Part shown: piece after piece, positions 1-12,230 of the stretch | Layout: every line of letters begins with the position of its first letter | Position numbering within the stretch: the first letter of the stretch is position 1 | Source of the DNA: Blastococcus sp. Marseille-P5729 | GTDB taxonomy: Bacteria > Actinomycetota > Actinomycetes > Mycobacteriales > Antricoccaceae | Length of the DNA stretch: 64,000 nt | Reading direction: 5' to 3' | NCBI RefSeq assembly: GCF_900292035.1 | Contig: NZ_OMPO01000001.1 | Location: 248,001 to 312,000, forward strand | Translations under genes and position numbers: made by a program | Notes under the pieces: generated by a model | The model's input: only the letters and a program-made list of their open reading frames with translations | Told to the model about the DNA's origin: nothing | Database searches by the model: none

Positions 1-578
1 TGGCCTTCACCGGTCACAAGATGCTCGGCCCGACCGGGGTCGGCGTCCTGTGGGCTCGATACGAGCTGCTGGAACAGCTGCCGCCGTTCCTCGGAGGCGG
101 CGAGATGATCGAGATCGTCAAGATGACCCGCTCGACGTACGCGCCGCCGCCGGCTCGCTTCGAGGCCGGCACGCCGCCGATCGTGCAGATCATCGGGCTG
201 GGCACCGCGGTCGACTACCTCGAGGGGATCGGCATGGAGGCGATCGCCGAGCACGAGCGCCAGATCGCCGCGTATGCCCTCGAGGGGCTGCAGTCGGTCA
301 GCGGCGTGCGCATCCTCGGACCGAAGACCGTCGAGCAGCGCGGGGGAGCGATCAGCTTCGAGCTGGCCGAGGTGCACCCGCACGACGTCGGCCAGGTTCT
401 CGACTCCTACGGCATCGCCGTGCGGGGCGGGCACCACTGCGCCCGCCCGGCCCACGAGCGGTTCGGTGTCGGCGCCTCCACCCGCGTCTCGCCCTACCTC
501 TACTCGACCGAAGCGGAGATCGACGCCTTCGTCGAGGGCCTGGAGAAGGTCAAGACCTTCTTCCGGGTCGACTACTAG
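1..578 (+). CDS. sufS: Cysteine desulfurase SufS (C-terminal part, cut by window edge)
   Basis: This is the C-terminal part of a SufS-type cysteine desulfurase, the PLP enzyme that removes sulfur from cysteine and passes it on for Fe-S cluster assembly. The frame is already open at base 3, so the N-terminal half lies outside the window. The visible part begins with FTGHK, whose Lys should form the PLP Schiff base, followed by GPTGVGVLW. Near the end it has RGGHHCARP, the loop carrying the catalytic Cys. The stop is at 576-578. The next gene, sufU, starts 14 bases later behind AGGAG, so the two are cotranscribed. A neighbouring SufU is the usual sulfur acceptor for this class of SufS. Confidence is high. 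Confidence 0.95.
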   Translation, partial: AFTGHKMLGPTGVGVLWARYELLEQLPPFLGGGEMIEIVKMTRSTYAPPPARFEAGTPPIVQIIGLGTAVDYLEGIGMEAIAEHERQIAAYALEGLQSVSGVRILGPKTVEQRGGAISFELAEVHPHDVGQVLDSYGIAVRGGHHCARPAHERFGVGASTRVSPYLYSTEAEIDAFVEGLEKVKTFFRVDY

Positions 579-592
579 GCAGGAGAACCGGC

Positions 593-1051
593 GTGCAGCT
601 GGAGTCGATGTACCAGGAGATCATCCTGGACCATTACAAGAACCCGCAGGGCAAGGGCCTGCGCGAGCCGTTCGACGGGGAGGCGCACCACGTGAACCCG
701 ACCTGCGGTGACGAGGTCACCGTGCGGGTGAAGGTCTCCGGTGACGGCTCGACGATCGAGGACCTGTCGTACGACGGAATCGGGTGCTCGATCAGCCAGG
801 CCTCGGAGTCCGTGCTGTACGAGCTGGTCAACGGAAAGCCGGTCGATGAGGCCTTCGAGAAGCTCGACGCGTTCACCGAGCTCATGCAGAGCAAGGGCGG
901 AGCCGACCCCGACGAGGATGTGCTCGAGGACGGCGTCGCGTTCGTCGGCGTCGCGAAGTTCCCCGCGCGCATCAAATGTGCCCTGCTGGGCTGGATGGCT
1001 TTCAAGGACGCCGCCGCACGCGCGGGCGTCGACGTACCGGAAGGAAAGTAG
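593..1051 (+). CDS. sufU: Fe-S assembly sulfur-transfer protein SufU
   Basis: This is a 152-residue SufU/IscU-like protein. It is a zinc-dependent sulfurtransferase that accepts persulfide sulfur from SufS in actinobacteria and Firmicutes. The three expected cysteines are present in NPTCGDEV, GIGCSIS and RIKCALLGW, with Asp at the usual place after the first Cys. The family-specific stretch between the second and third Cys is also present. The start is taken as GTG 593 because AGGAG at 581-585 lies seven bases upstream and the protein then begins VQLESMYQEII. ATG 608 would remove this conserved helix. The stop codon directly abuts the ATG of the DUF59 gene, indicating coupled translation. Confidence 0.95.
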   Translation: MQLESMYQEIILDHYKNPQGKGLREPFDGEAHHVNPTCGDEVTVRVKVSGDGSTIEDLSYDGIGCSISQASESVLYELVNGKPVDEAFEKLDAFTELMQSKGGADPDEDVLEDGVAFVGVAKFPARIKCALLGWMAFKDAAARAGVDVPEGK

Positions 1052-1393
1052 ATGACCGAGGACACCAAGGTCGCCTCGCTGGACGACCTCGAAGAAGCCA
1101 TGCGCGATGTCGTGGATCCCGAGCTGGGGATCAACGTCGTCGACCTCGGGCTGGTCTATGGCCTCGATGTCGATGAGGCCAACGTGGCGACCATCGACAT
1201 GACCCTGACCTCGGCGGCCTGCCCGCTGACCGACGTCATCGAGGAGCAGACCCGCCAGGCCGTCACCGGCGGCCCGGGGCCGGGCCTGTGCAACGACGTG
1301 CGGATCAACTGGGTCTGGATGCCGCCGTGGTCGATGGACAAGATCACCGACGACGGCCGCGAGCAGCTGCGCGCGCTCGGCTTCAACATCTAG
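1052..1393 (+). CDS. DUF59 metal-sulfur cluster assembly factor (SufT-like)
   Basis: This 113-residue protein has a MIP18/DUF59 domain. It is found at the end of actinobacterial suf operons and is thought to help mature or target Fe-S clusters. Diagnostic stretches are the start of the domain, EEAMRDVVDPELGINVVDLGL, which is quoted in part as DPELGINVVDLGLVY, and the Cys-containing segment TSAACPLTD. The C-terminus VWMPPWSMDKITDDGR is typical of the family. It follows sufU with no gap and has no promoter of its own, so it is the last gene of the operon. No cluster-binding activity can be shown from sequence; the role is inferred from context. Confidence 0.9.
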   Translation: MTEDTKVASLDDLEEAMRDVVDPELGINVVDLGLVYGLDVDEANVATIDMTLTSAACPLTDVIEEQTRQAVTGGPGPGLCNDVRINWVWMPPWSMDKITDDGREQLRALGFNI

Positions 1394-1400
1394 CCCTGCG

Positions 1401-2447
1401 GTGAACCCGATCCCGCTGGACCGTGCGGTCCTGCGCCTGCCCGAGCGGGCGCTGTCGCCGGTCCGCTCGCTGGGCGTGCGCATCGGCGTCGCGTTCCTGC
1501 TGGTAGCGATCGTCGTCCTCGCGGTGTACGTAGACCGGGATGGCTACCGGGATGCCGACGGCGACGCGATCTCACTACTCGATGCGGTCTACTACACGAC
1601 GGTCACCATGACGACCACCGGCTACGGTGACATCACGCCGGTGTCCGAATCGGCCCGCCTGGTGAACGTGCTGCTGATCACGCCGCTGCGGATCATGTTC
1701 CTGATCCTGTTGGTCGGCACCACTCTGGAGGTGCTGGCTACCGAGGGCCGGGAGCGGATGCGGCTGGCTCGCTGGAGGAAGAACATGCGCAACCACGTCG
1801 TCGTGGTCGGCTACGGAACCAAGGGCCGCTCGGCGGTCACCACGCTGGTGGGTGCCGGGGTCGACCAGGACCGGATCCTGGTCATCGATCCCTCGGAGTC
1901 CGCCTCGCGAGAGGCGCAGGCGGACGGACTCGCCTCGATCGTCGGGGACGCGTCGCGACGCGACGTGCTCGAGCGGGCGCACGTCGACGAGGCGAAGAAG
2001 ATCATCGTCACCGCGAACCGCGACGACACCGCCGTCCTGGTGGTGCTCACCGCTCGCCAGCTCAACGCCGAGGCGCACATCATCGCCTCGGTGCGGGAGC
2101 AAGGCAATGTGCACCTGTTGCGGCAGAGCGGTGCGAACAACGTGGTGACCTCGTCGGAGTCCGTCGGGCGGATGCTCGCGATCGCGTCGGTGAACCCGTC
2201 CTTGGCCGATGTGCTCGACGACATGCTCAGCCCGGGCGTGGGGCTGGAGGTTGCCGAGCGCGACATCCACCCGGACGAGATCGGCCGCTCCCCGAAGTGG
2301 TGCTCCGACCAGGTGGTCGCGGTCGTGCGAGGGGGCAAGAGCTACCGCTACTTCGACAACGAGGTGACCGCCCTGGAGGACGGCGACACGCTGGTCGTGG
2401 TGCGAGACAGCAAGAACGCTCCCGAGCGGGAGAAGAACTCGTACTAG
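1401..2447 (+). CDS. Two-TM potassium channel with TrkA-N (RCK) domain
   Basis: This is a 348-residue potassium channel subunit. The first membrane helix is at about residues 26-44. The pore helix and selectivity filter read TMTTTGYGDITP, with TGYGD at about 73-77. The second membrane helix is at about 88-108. The cytoplasmic part begins near residue 130 with the Rossmann signature VVVVGYGTKGR of a TrkA-N/RCK domain, followed by a TrkA-C-like tail of about 90 residues with YFDNEVTALEDGDTLVVV. Such channels work as tetramers gated by ligand binding to the RCK ring. The GTG start lies seven bases after the DUF59 stop, so it may be read through from the suf operon. The ligand is unknown. Confidence 0.92.
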   Translation: MNPIPLDRAVLRLPERALSPVRSLGVRIGVAFLLVAIVVLAVYVDRDGYRDADGDAISLLDAVYYTTVTMTTTGYGDITPVSESARLVNVLLITPLRIMFLILLVGTTLEVLATEGRERMRLARWRKNMRNHVVVVGYGTKGRSAVTTLVGAGVDQDRILVIDPSESASREAQADGLASIVGDASRRDVLERAHVDEAKKIIVTANRDDTAVLVVLTARQLNAEAHIIASVREQGNVHLLRQSGANNVVTSSESVGRMLAIASVNPSLADVLDDMLSPGVGLEVAERDIHPDEIGRSPKWCSDQVVAVVRGGKSYRYFDNEVTALEDGDTLVVVRDSKNAPEREKNSY

Positions 2448-2511
2448 CCGCCGGGAATCGACCCCGGGGGAGACGGCAGCGAGGCAAGGTCAGGGGAGGC
2501 TGAGCGAGCCG

Positions 2512-3468
2512 TCAGCGGTGCGGTACGGGGCCAGCTCGGCGGCCGATGTCCTCGACCATGTCGCCGATCTCCTCGACCCCGCTGACTGGACCCCCGGCCA
2601 GCATCCCGTCCGCGCCGAGCAGCACCGCGCAGGGGCTGGCCGTCATGCCCAGCGCGCGCCACGCAATGGCCTCGTGGTCGTACACGGCATCCTCGAGGCC
2701 GGGCAGCGTCGGCTGTTGGAAGGTCGTGAGCATCCGCAGATCCACCTCGGGGATCCGCTCGGCCCAGGCACTCAGCCGGTTGATCGCCTGGACGGTGGAG
2801 CCGCACGTGCAGTCGACCCCGATCAGCAGCACCGGCCGGAAGGCCGCCAGCTCGCGGAGGGTGGTGGGCTCGCGGTCCGGGGCGATCAGCACGGCGTCCG
2901 GGATGCGGCTGCGGACATGGTCATCGTCCTCGACGGCGGCTGCGTCCCCCACGGAGGGCGAGCCGTCGAACGCCAGTAGGGTCACGGCAGCGGTGAGCAC
3001 GACGACGGCCAGCCACCCCCACCTCCGTTCGCTCAGGAGCCACCACACGTCGGCTCCCCGGAGGGCGCCCACCAGGCCAACCGCACCCGTCACCACGAGC
3101 ACGGTGTTGCGCAGCAGCGTTCGCCGGCTCACCTCGTGATCGCCGATCCTGCCGAAGCAGCTGCACCGGACCGGCTCGTCGAAGCCGAGGGCACGGGCGA
3201 TGATCACCCAGTACGCGACGAGCAGCCCAGCCGCCAGCGCAGCCGGCACGACGACCGCACGAGCGGGCACGATCAGCAGCGCGGCACCAAGGCCGATCTC
3301 GGCCCACGGAAGGACGTCCGGCCACGGGCCGCGGGTCAGCAACCGCGGCAGGCGGAGCGAGCTGAACGCATCGCGAGTCGCGACCGGCTCGCGGAGCTTG
3401 GCGATGCCGCTGACCATGAGGACGGCGGCAGACAGCACCAGCGCAACGGCGGCGAGCGGGACCAGCAT
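2512..3468 (-). CDS. MauE/DoxX-like membrane protein with C-terminal thioredoxin-like domain
   Basis: This 318-residue protein has two parts. Residues 1-150 form about four membrane helices of the MauE (methylamine utilisation/DoxX-like) type, with a Cys pair in RCSCFGRIG after the third helix, as seen in proteins that move reducing power across the membrane. Residues of about 190-318 resemble a redoxin: VLLIGVDCTCGSTVQAINR has a CxC in place of the usual CxxC, followed by LRMLTTFQQP and a Cys in ASPCAVLLGADG where thioredoxin folds carry the cis-Pro region. The likely role is envelope disulfide handling, but the substrate is unknown. A GATAAT box six bases before the ATG suggests a leaderless mRNA. 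Confidence 0.75.
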   Translation of the reverse strand: MLVPLAAVALVLSAAVLMVSGIAKLREPVATRDAFSSLRLPRLLTRGPWPDVLPWAEIGLGAALLIVPARAVVVPAALAAGLLVAYWVIIARALGFDEPVRCSCFGRIGDHEVSRRTLLRNTVLVVTGAVGLVGALRGADVWWLLSERRWGWLAVVVLTAAVTLLAFDGSPSVGDAAAVEDDDHVRSRIPDAVLIAPDREPTTLRELAAFRPVLLIGVDCTCGSTVQAINRLSAWAERIPEVDLRMLTTFQQPTLPGLEDAVYDHEAIAWRALGMTASPCAVLLGADGMLAGGPVSGVEEIGDMVEDIGRRAGPVPHR

Positions 3469-3474
3469 TGCTCG

Positions 3475-3480
3475 ATTATC
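3475..3480 (-). promoter_or_regulatory. -10 box of a leaderless promoter (MauE-like gene)
   Basis: Read on the minus strand, GATAAT is followed by six bases and then the ATG at 3468-3466. There is no Shine-Dalgarno sequence in that gap. This is the spacing expected when transcription starts at the A of the start codon. No clear -35 box is seen. Confidence 0.55.
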
Positions 3481-3558
3481 ACCGGGCGGCGTCCGATGGA
3501 GTGGCCGACTCGGCGCAGATCACGTCTCGCGCCGGGCCGATCCCAGTCTGCCGCCGCA

Positions 3559-3564
3559 TACACT
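3559..3564 (+). promoter_or_regulatory. Candidate -10 box for the ABC-F gene
   Basis: TACACT lies 42 bases before GTG 3607, which would give a leader of about 36 bases. No convincing -35 box is seen, so this is a weak call based on the TANNNT pattern alone. Confidence 0.3.
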
Positions 3565-3606
3565 CGAGAGGTTTGCCCCGACCCATCTGGAACGGAACCG
3601 AGTGCC

Positions 3607-5205
<1,599 letters not shown>

Positions 5206-5236
5206 CTCGCCGTCTCGGGGGGGGGTGGCGTCGGAC

Positions 5237-6442
5237 TCAGCCGAGCTCGCTCCACAGGATGCCGAGCGAGGCCATCGCCAGACCGCAGCCCGCCGAGACG
5301 GACACCCCCAGCAGTGCCGGGCCCTCCGGCGTCCCGGCCGCTCGTGGCGGAGCAGAGGCGGCGACGGTGAGCAGGGGGAGCCACACCGCGGCGGCCGGGA
5401 CGACGCCGAGCGTGGCCGGCCGGGTCAGCACCGCGATGAATGCGGCGACCAGGCCGCTGAGCATGACGGGCCAGGCCGGGGTGCCCCGCAGCTTGCGCCA
5501 GGACTCGCGGTGCGTGGGGCCGCCGGTCGCGGCCACCAGCACGGCCGCGACGACGACGCTGGCGGCGAGGCCGGCCGGATCCGCGAGCGTGAGCGCGGAG
5601 GCCTCACCGAAGTGCTCCGGCCACGACCAGCCCAGTGCCGCGGCGGCCAGCAGGCTCGCGAGCAGACCGGCGGCGGCGACCACGATCATGAGCGAGCGGC
5701 GGCGCAGGAAGTAGATGGACAGCATGCCGACCCCCGCGGCCGTGCATGCGAACCCGGTGAGCGCGCCGCCGAACAGCAGGATGCCGCTGAGCAGCGCGAA
5801 TCCGGTCGACCACAGCAGTCCTCGGCCCCGCTCGCTGGACATCGCGCTGACCGCGAGGACGCCGCACATCGCCACGAGCGTGCCGACCTGGACGCCGTCC
5901 GCCAGCACCGCGGCGCCGGGACTGAGGATCAGCGCGGGGGCCAGCCGGCGGGCCTGGACGCCGCCGGAAAGCGACTGGACGGCGGCGTTGAGCAGGATGA
6001 CGGCGGCCCCGGCGCCCACGCCGACCAGGATGCTGGGTGCCCACGCGGCCTGTTCCGCCAGGTACGCCAGCCATCGGCTAAGGGCATTGCCCAGGAAGGT
6101 CCCGACCTCGCCTCCGTCGTACACCGGCTGGCGGATCGCCGCCAGGCACGCCCCCCAGCTCGCCGCGCCGAGAAAGCTGACGAGCTGAAAGACCGGCCAC
6201 GGAAGCTCCACCAGGCGCGACGCCAGGCCCAGCACGAGCATCGCCGTCATCGCGGCCGGTAACGCGGGCGTGAGATCGGGGCGCACCGCGCCGTGCAGGC
6301 CCAGTGCCTGGATCGACAGCTCCACCGGCTGCAGCGAGGTCACGATCAGCACCGCAGTCAGCAGGAGCGCCAGCCAGACAACGAGATCGGCGCGCACCGG
6401 CCTCCGCACTCTGAGCACCTCCGCCTCGTCGTCATGCCGCAC
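5237..6442 (-). CDS. Polytopic membrane protein of unknown function
   Basis: The family was not recognised. The protein has 401 residues and roughly ten hydrophobic helices, starting with LVVWLALLLTAVLIVTSL at about 20-40. Short loops carry few charged residues. There is no ATPase, transporter or glycosyltransferase motif that I can name, and no long periplasmic domain. The first 18 residues are charged (RHDDEAEVLRVRRPVRAD) and probably cytoplasmic. The start is GTG 6442, because no in-frame ATG fits. Its 5' end lies back to back with the leader of the ABC exporter, with only one base between the divergent start of a small ORF at 6444 and this GTG, so the two units share a very compact control region. 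Confidence 0.7.
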   Translation of the reverse strand: MRHDDEAEVLRVRRPVRADLVVWLALLLTAVLIVTSLQPVELSIQALGLHGAVRPDLTPALPAAMTAMLVLGLASRLVELPWPVFQLVSFLGAASWGACLAAIRQPVYDGGEVGTFLGNALSRWLAYLAEQAAWAPSILVGVGAGAAVILLNAAVQSLSGGVQARRLAPALILSPGAAVLADGVQVGTLVAMCGVLAVSAMSSERGRGLLWSTGFALLSGILLFGGALTGFACTAAGVGMLSIYFLRRRSLMIVVAAAGLLASLLAAAALGWSWPEHFGEASALTLADPAGLAASVVVAAVLVAATGGPTHRESWRKLRGTPAWPVMLSGLVAAFIAVLTRPATLGVVPAAAVWLPLLTVAASAPPRAAGTPEGPALLGVSVSAGCGLAMASLGILWSELG

Positions 6443-6443
6443 A

Positions 6444-6542
6444 ATGGATCACCGTGACCGCGACGCGGCTCGCCACCCAGTCATGGTACGAGCAGCCGCC
6501 CCACTTCTCGGGGATCAGCGGGGCACGGACGAGGAGTGGTGA
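6444..6542 (+). CDS. Possible 32-codon leader ORF ahead of the ABC exporter
   Basis: An ATG at 6444 opens a 32-codon frame (MDHRDRDAARHP... ending DEEW) whose TGA overlaps the ATG at 6542 of the ABC exporter as TGATG, the form of a coupled leader peptide. Third-position GC is only moderate. A second frame from GTG 6454 has a higher third-position GC up to about 6530 but then runs into the exporter. One of them may be translated, or neither; I see no Shine-Dalgarno for either. This is a weak call. Confidence 0.25.
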   Translation: MDHRDRDAARHPVMVRAAAPLLGDQRGTDEEW

Positions 6543-8419
6543 TGTACCCGATGGGCGGCGGCGCATGGTCCACCATGCGCTCCTTTCGTGGCCGCGACCA
6601 GGCGGCGGCGCGCAGCAGGCTCACCCCGGGCACGCTACGCCGGATCGCCGGCTTCGCTCGCCCGTTCCGCGCCGAGCTGATCTGGTTCCTACTGCTGACG
6701 ATCTTCGCGGCCGTCATCGCGGTCGTGACCCCGCTGCTGGCCGGTGACGTCGTCAACGAGATCACCGGCACGGGGGACGAGCGGCGGACGACGATCATCT
6801 GGCTCGCGGTGATCATCGCGGGCCTAGCGATCCTGGACGCCGTCCTGTCGCTGAGCAGCCGGTACTATTCCGCCCGGATCGGCGAAGGGCTGATCTACCA
6901 CATGCGGTCGCTGGTGTTCGCGCACGTCCAGCGGATGTCGATCGCGTTCTTCACCCGCGCGCAGACCGGTGCGCTCGTCACCCGCCTCAACAACGACATC
7001 AATGGCGCGCAGCAGGCGTTCACGTCGACGCTCGCCGGCGTGGTGTCGAACGTGATCGGGCTGGTGCTGACCGTCGGCGTGATGCTCACGCTGTCCTGGC
7101 AGGTGACGCTGCTGTCGCTGGTGCTGCTCCCGGTGTTCATCATCCCGGCCCGCAAGGTCGGCAACCGGCTGGCCGAGATGACTCGGGAGAGCTTCGCGCT
7201 CAACGCCAGCATGAACACGACGATGACCGAACGGTTCAACGTCGCCGGCGCGCTGCTGGTGAATCTGTTCGGTCGGCCTGCTGACGAGCAGACCTACTTC
7301 CAGGCCCGGGCCGGCCGAGTCCGCGACATCGGCGTCACCACCGCGATGTACAGTCGCGCCTTCCTCGTTGCGCTGACGCTGGTGGCGGCCCTCGCGCAGG
7401 CGCTGACGTACGGCGTCGGCGGCGTGCTCGCCGTCGACGGTCACCTTGACGCCGGCGCAGTGGTCTCGCTCGCGCTGCTGCTCACCCGGCTGTACGGACC
7501 GCTCACCGCGCTGTCCAACGTGCGGGTTGACGTGATGAGCGCCCTCGTCTCGTTCGAGCGGGTCTTCGAGGTGCTCGATCTCGAGCCGGCCATCACCGAC
7601 AAGACCGACGCGAAGCAGCTCCCCCCGGGCGCGGCACGGGTCGAGCTGGACGACGTCCGGTTCAGCTACCCAGCCGCGCAAGATGTCTCGCTGGCCTCCT
7701 TGGAGGACGTCGCGCTCCCCGAGAAGTCTGCGAGCCAGCCGGTGCTGCACGGCGTGAGCTTCACCGCCGAGCCGGGGCAGATGGTCGCGCTCGTCGGACC
7801 CTCTGGTGCGGGCAAGACGACGATCACCCAGCTGGTGCCGCGGATCTACGACGTCACTGCGGGTGCCGTCCGCGTCGGCGGGACCGACGTCCGGGACCTG
7901 CGGCTGCAGTCACTGCGTGACCAGATCGGTGTCGTGTCGCAGGACGCGCACCTGTTCCACGACTCCATTCGCGCGAACCTCGCATACGCGAGACCCGACG
8001 CGACCGAGCGGCAGATGGTGGACGCGCTGACCGCGGCGCAGATCTGGCCGCTGGTCTCCTCGCTTCCCGAGGGCCTGGACACCGTGGTCGGCGACCGCGG
8101 CTACCGGTTGTCCGGCGGTGAGAAGCAGCGCCTGGCGATCGCCCGGGTGCTGCTGAAGGCGCCGGCGATCGTGGTGCTCGACGAGGCCACCGCTCACCTG
8201 GACAGCGAGTCCGAGGCGGCGGTGCAGCGCGCCCTCGCGGCGGCGCTGGTCGGTCGGACGTCGATCGTGATCGCCCACCGGCTGTCGACCATCCGGCAGG
8301 CCGATCAGATCGTCGTCCTCGAGCGGGGCAGGGTCGTGCAGCGCGGCACCCACGACGAGCTGCTCGCCCAGGGTGGGCTGTACGCCGAGCTGTACCGGAC
8401 CCAGTTCGCGCTGAGCTGA
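6542..8419 (+). CDS. ABC exporter, fused permease and ATPase
   Basis: This 625-residue half-transporter has a type-I exporter membrane domain at about residues 30-330 (six helices; first LIWFLLLTIFAAVIAVVTPLL) followed by an ABC ATPase. ATPase motifs are Walker A GPSGAGKTT, Q-loop GVVSQD, signature LSGGEKQRLAIARVL, Walker B IVVLDEATAHLD and switch His in IVIAHRLSTIRQ. It should work as a homodimer because no partner half is adjacent. The linker between domains contains an unusual insert (about SLASLEDVALPEKSA) between the first strand and Walker A. The start is set at ATG 6542 behind GAGGAG; GTG 6536, GTG 6539 and ATG 6551 are alternatives. The exported substrate is unknown. Confidence 0.9.
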   Translation: MYPMGGGAWSTMRSFRGRDQAAARSRLTPGTLRRIAGFARPFRAELIWFLLLTIFAAVIAVVTPLLAGDVVNEITGTGDERRTTIIWLAVIIAGLAILDAVLSLSSRYYSARIGEGLIYHMRSLVFAHVQRMSIAFFTRAQTGALVTRLNNDINGAQQAFTSTLAGVVSNVIGLVLTVGVMLTLSWQVTLLSLVLLPVFIIPARKVGNRLAEMTRESFALNASMNTTMTERFNVAGALLVNLFGRPADEQTYFQARAGRVRDIGVTTAMYSRAFLVALTLVAALAQALTYGVGGVLAVDGHLDAGAVVSLALLLTRLYGPLTALSNVRVDVMSALVSFERVFEVLDLEPAITDKTDAKQLPPGAARVELDDVRFSYPAAQDVSLASLEDVALPEKSASQPVLHGVSFTAEPGQMVALVGPSGAGKTTITQLVPRIYDVTAGAVRVGGTDVRDLRLQSLRDQIGVVSQDAHLFHDSIRANLAYARPDATERQMVDALTAAQIWPLVSSLPEGLDTVVGDRGYRLSGGEKQRLAIARVLLKAPAIVVLDEATAHLDSESEAAVQRALAAALVGRTSIVIAHRLSTIRQADQIVVLERGRVVQRGTHDELLAQGGLYAELYRTQFALS

Positions 8420-8444
8420 CCGATGAGGGCTGTCGCGGACGCTG

Positions 8445-9164
8445 CTAGAGCAGGGCACGCAGGATGAGGACGATCGATGCCAATGCCGAGACCGCCAGCA
8501 CGCCGGTTCTGATCCGCTCCGGATCGACCCGGTTGCGCACCCAGAGCGAGCCGATGAAGCCCACCGTCACGAACGGCAGCACGGCGAGCCCGATCCGGAC
8601 CTGATGACCGGACAGCTCACCGGCGAAGGCCAACGCGCTGAGCGAGACGATGCTGCCGATCAGGAAGTAGACGGCCATCGTGCAGCGCAGCATCGAGGGC
8701 CGCTGGTTCTGGTAGACCAGCGCCATCGGCGGGCCGCCGATCGACGTCGCGGTACCGCCCACGCCTGACACCAGCGCCCCGATGCTGAGCGCAGCCGGAC
8801 TGGGTCGCGGCTTCCATCGGATGACGCTGAGCACGACCGCGCTGATCACGAACACGCCCACCATGAGCCCGAGCACGTCGGGGGTCGCGACGACGACCAG
8901 CCAGGTGCCCAGCGCCGTCCCCGCGAAGCGCCACGGGAAGGCCCACGCCAGGCCCTTCCAGTCGATGTCGTCATGCTCGCGGATCAGCGTCAGCACCGGC
9001 AGCGCGATCGAGGTGATGATCAGCATCCCCGGGACCAGGCTCTGGTCTAGCAGCGCGATGACCGGCGAGGCGATCAGCGCCATCCCCAGACCGATCACGC
9101 CCTGCACCACGGCGCCGATGCCGACGAGCAGCCCGCAGGACACCACGAGCGCCCAGGTGCTCAT
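8445..9164 (-). CDS. TauE/SafE family membrane permease
   Basis: This 239-residue protein has seven to eight membrane helices and the family pattern of two related halves. It begins with ALVVSCGLLVGIGAVVQGVIGLGMALIASP, which contains the Gly-rich turn of the first repeat. The second half contains LVSGVGGTATSIGGPPMALVYQ, the matching signature. Members move sulfite, sulfoacetate or other organic anions outward or inward, and the substrate cannot be read from sequence. It has a GGAAGGA Shine-Dalgarno and lies downstream of aconitase on the same strand, behind a strong terminator, so it is probably a separate transcript. A second, unrelated TauE protein lies at 33454. Confidence 0.88.
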   Translation of the reverse strand: MSTWALVVSCGLLVGIGAVVQGVIGLGMALIASPVIALLDQSLVPGMLIITSIALPVLTLIREHDDIDWKGLAWAFPWRFAGTALGTWLVVVATPDVLGLMVGVFVISAVVLSVIRWKPRPSPAALSIGALVSGVGGTATSIGGPPMALVYQNQRPSMLRCTMAVYFLIGSIVSLSALAFAGELSGHQVRIGLAVLPFVTVGFIGSLWVRNRVDPERIRTGVLAVSALASIVLILRALL

Positions 9165-9204
9165 GCGGGTGGTCCTTCCGGTCGGTGGGCGGCCAGGAAT
9201 GACC

Positions 9205-9235
9205 CGGGCCCTCTCACGCAGGGTGAGAGGGCCCG
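9205..9235 (-). terminator. Strong hairpin terminator downstream of aconitase
   Basis: A perfect 13-bp inverted repeat (CGGGCCCTCTCAC and its complement) with a five-base loop lies 25 bases after the acn stop. It is followed by only short T-runs, as is usual for intrinsic or assisted terminators in high-GC actinobacteria. Confidence 0.8.
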
Positions 9236-9259
9236 AGCCGAGCCTTGGAGCAGCAGCGG

Positions 9260-12043
<2,784 letters not shown>

Positions 12044-12198
12044 ACCGTTCTCCTCACGTCTGCGCCTGATGGGCGCGCATGCATCCACCGATATCCTTCC
12101 AGTGTCCCAGCAGAACATGAACTCCGGGTTGAGGGGGCTCGGGCGGAGTGGGCTCAGCAGCGTAAGCGCGCTGCGCACGAGCCGTCTGGACCCGGCGG

Positions 12199-12204
12199 TA
12201 GGCT
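12199..12204 (+). promoter_or_regulatory. Candidate -10 box for the acyl-CoA ligase
   Basis: TAGGCT lies 27 bases before the ATG at 12231 and would give a leader of about 20 bases that includes the Shine-Dalgarno GGGAGGAA. No clear -35 box is seen. Confidence 0.4.
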
Positions 12205-12230
12205 TCGGTGTACGAGACCCGGGAGGAATC

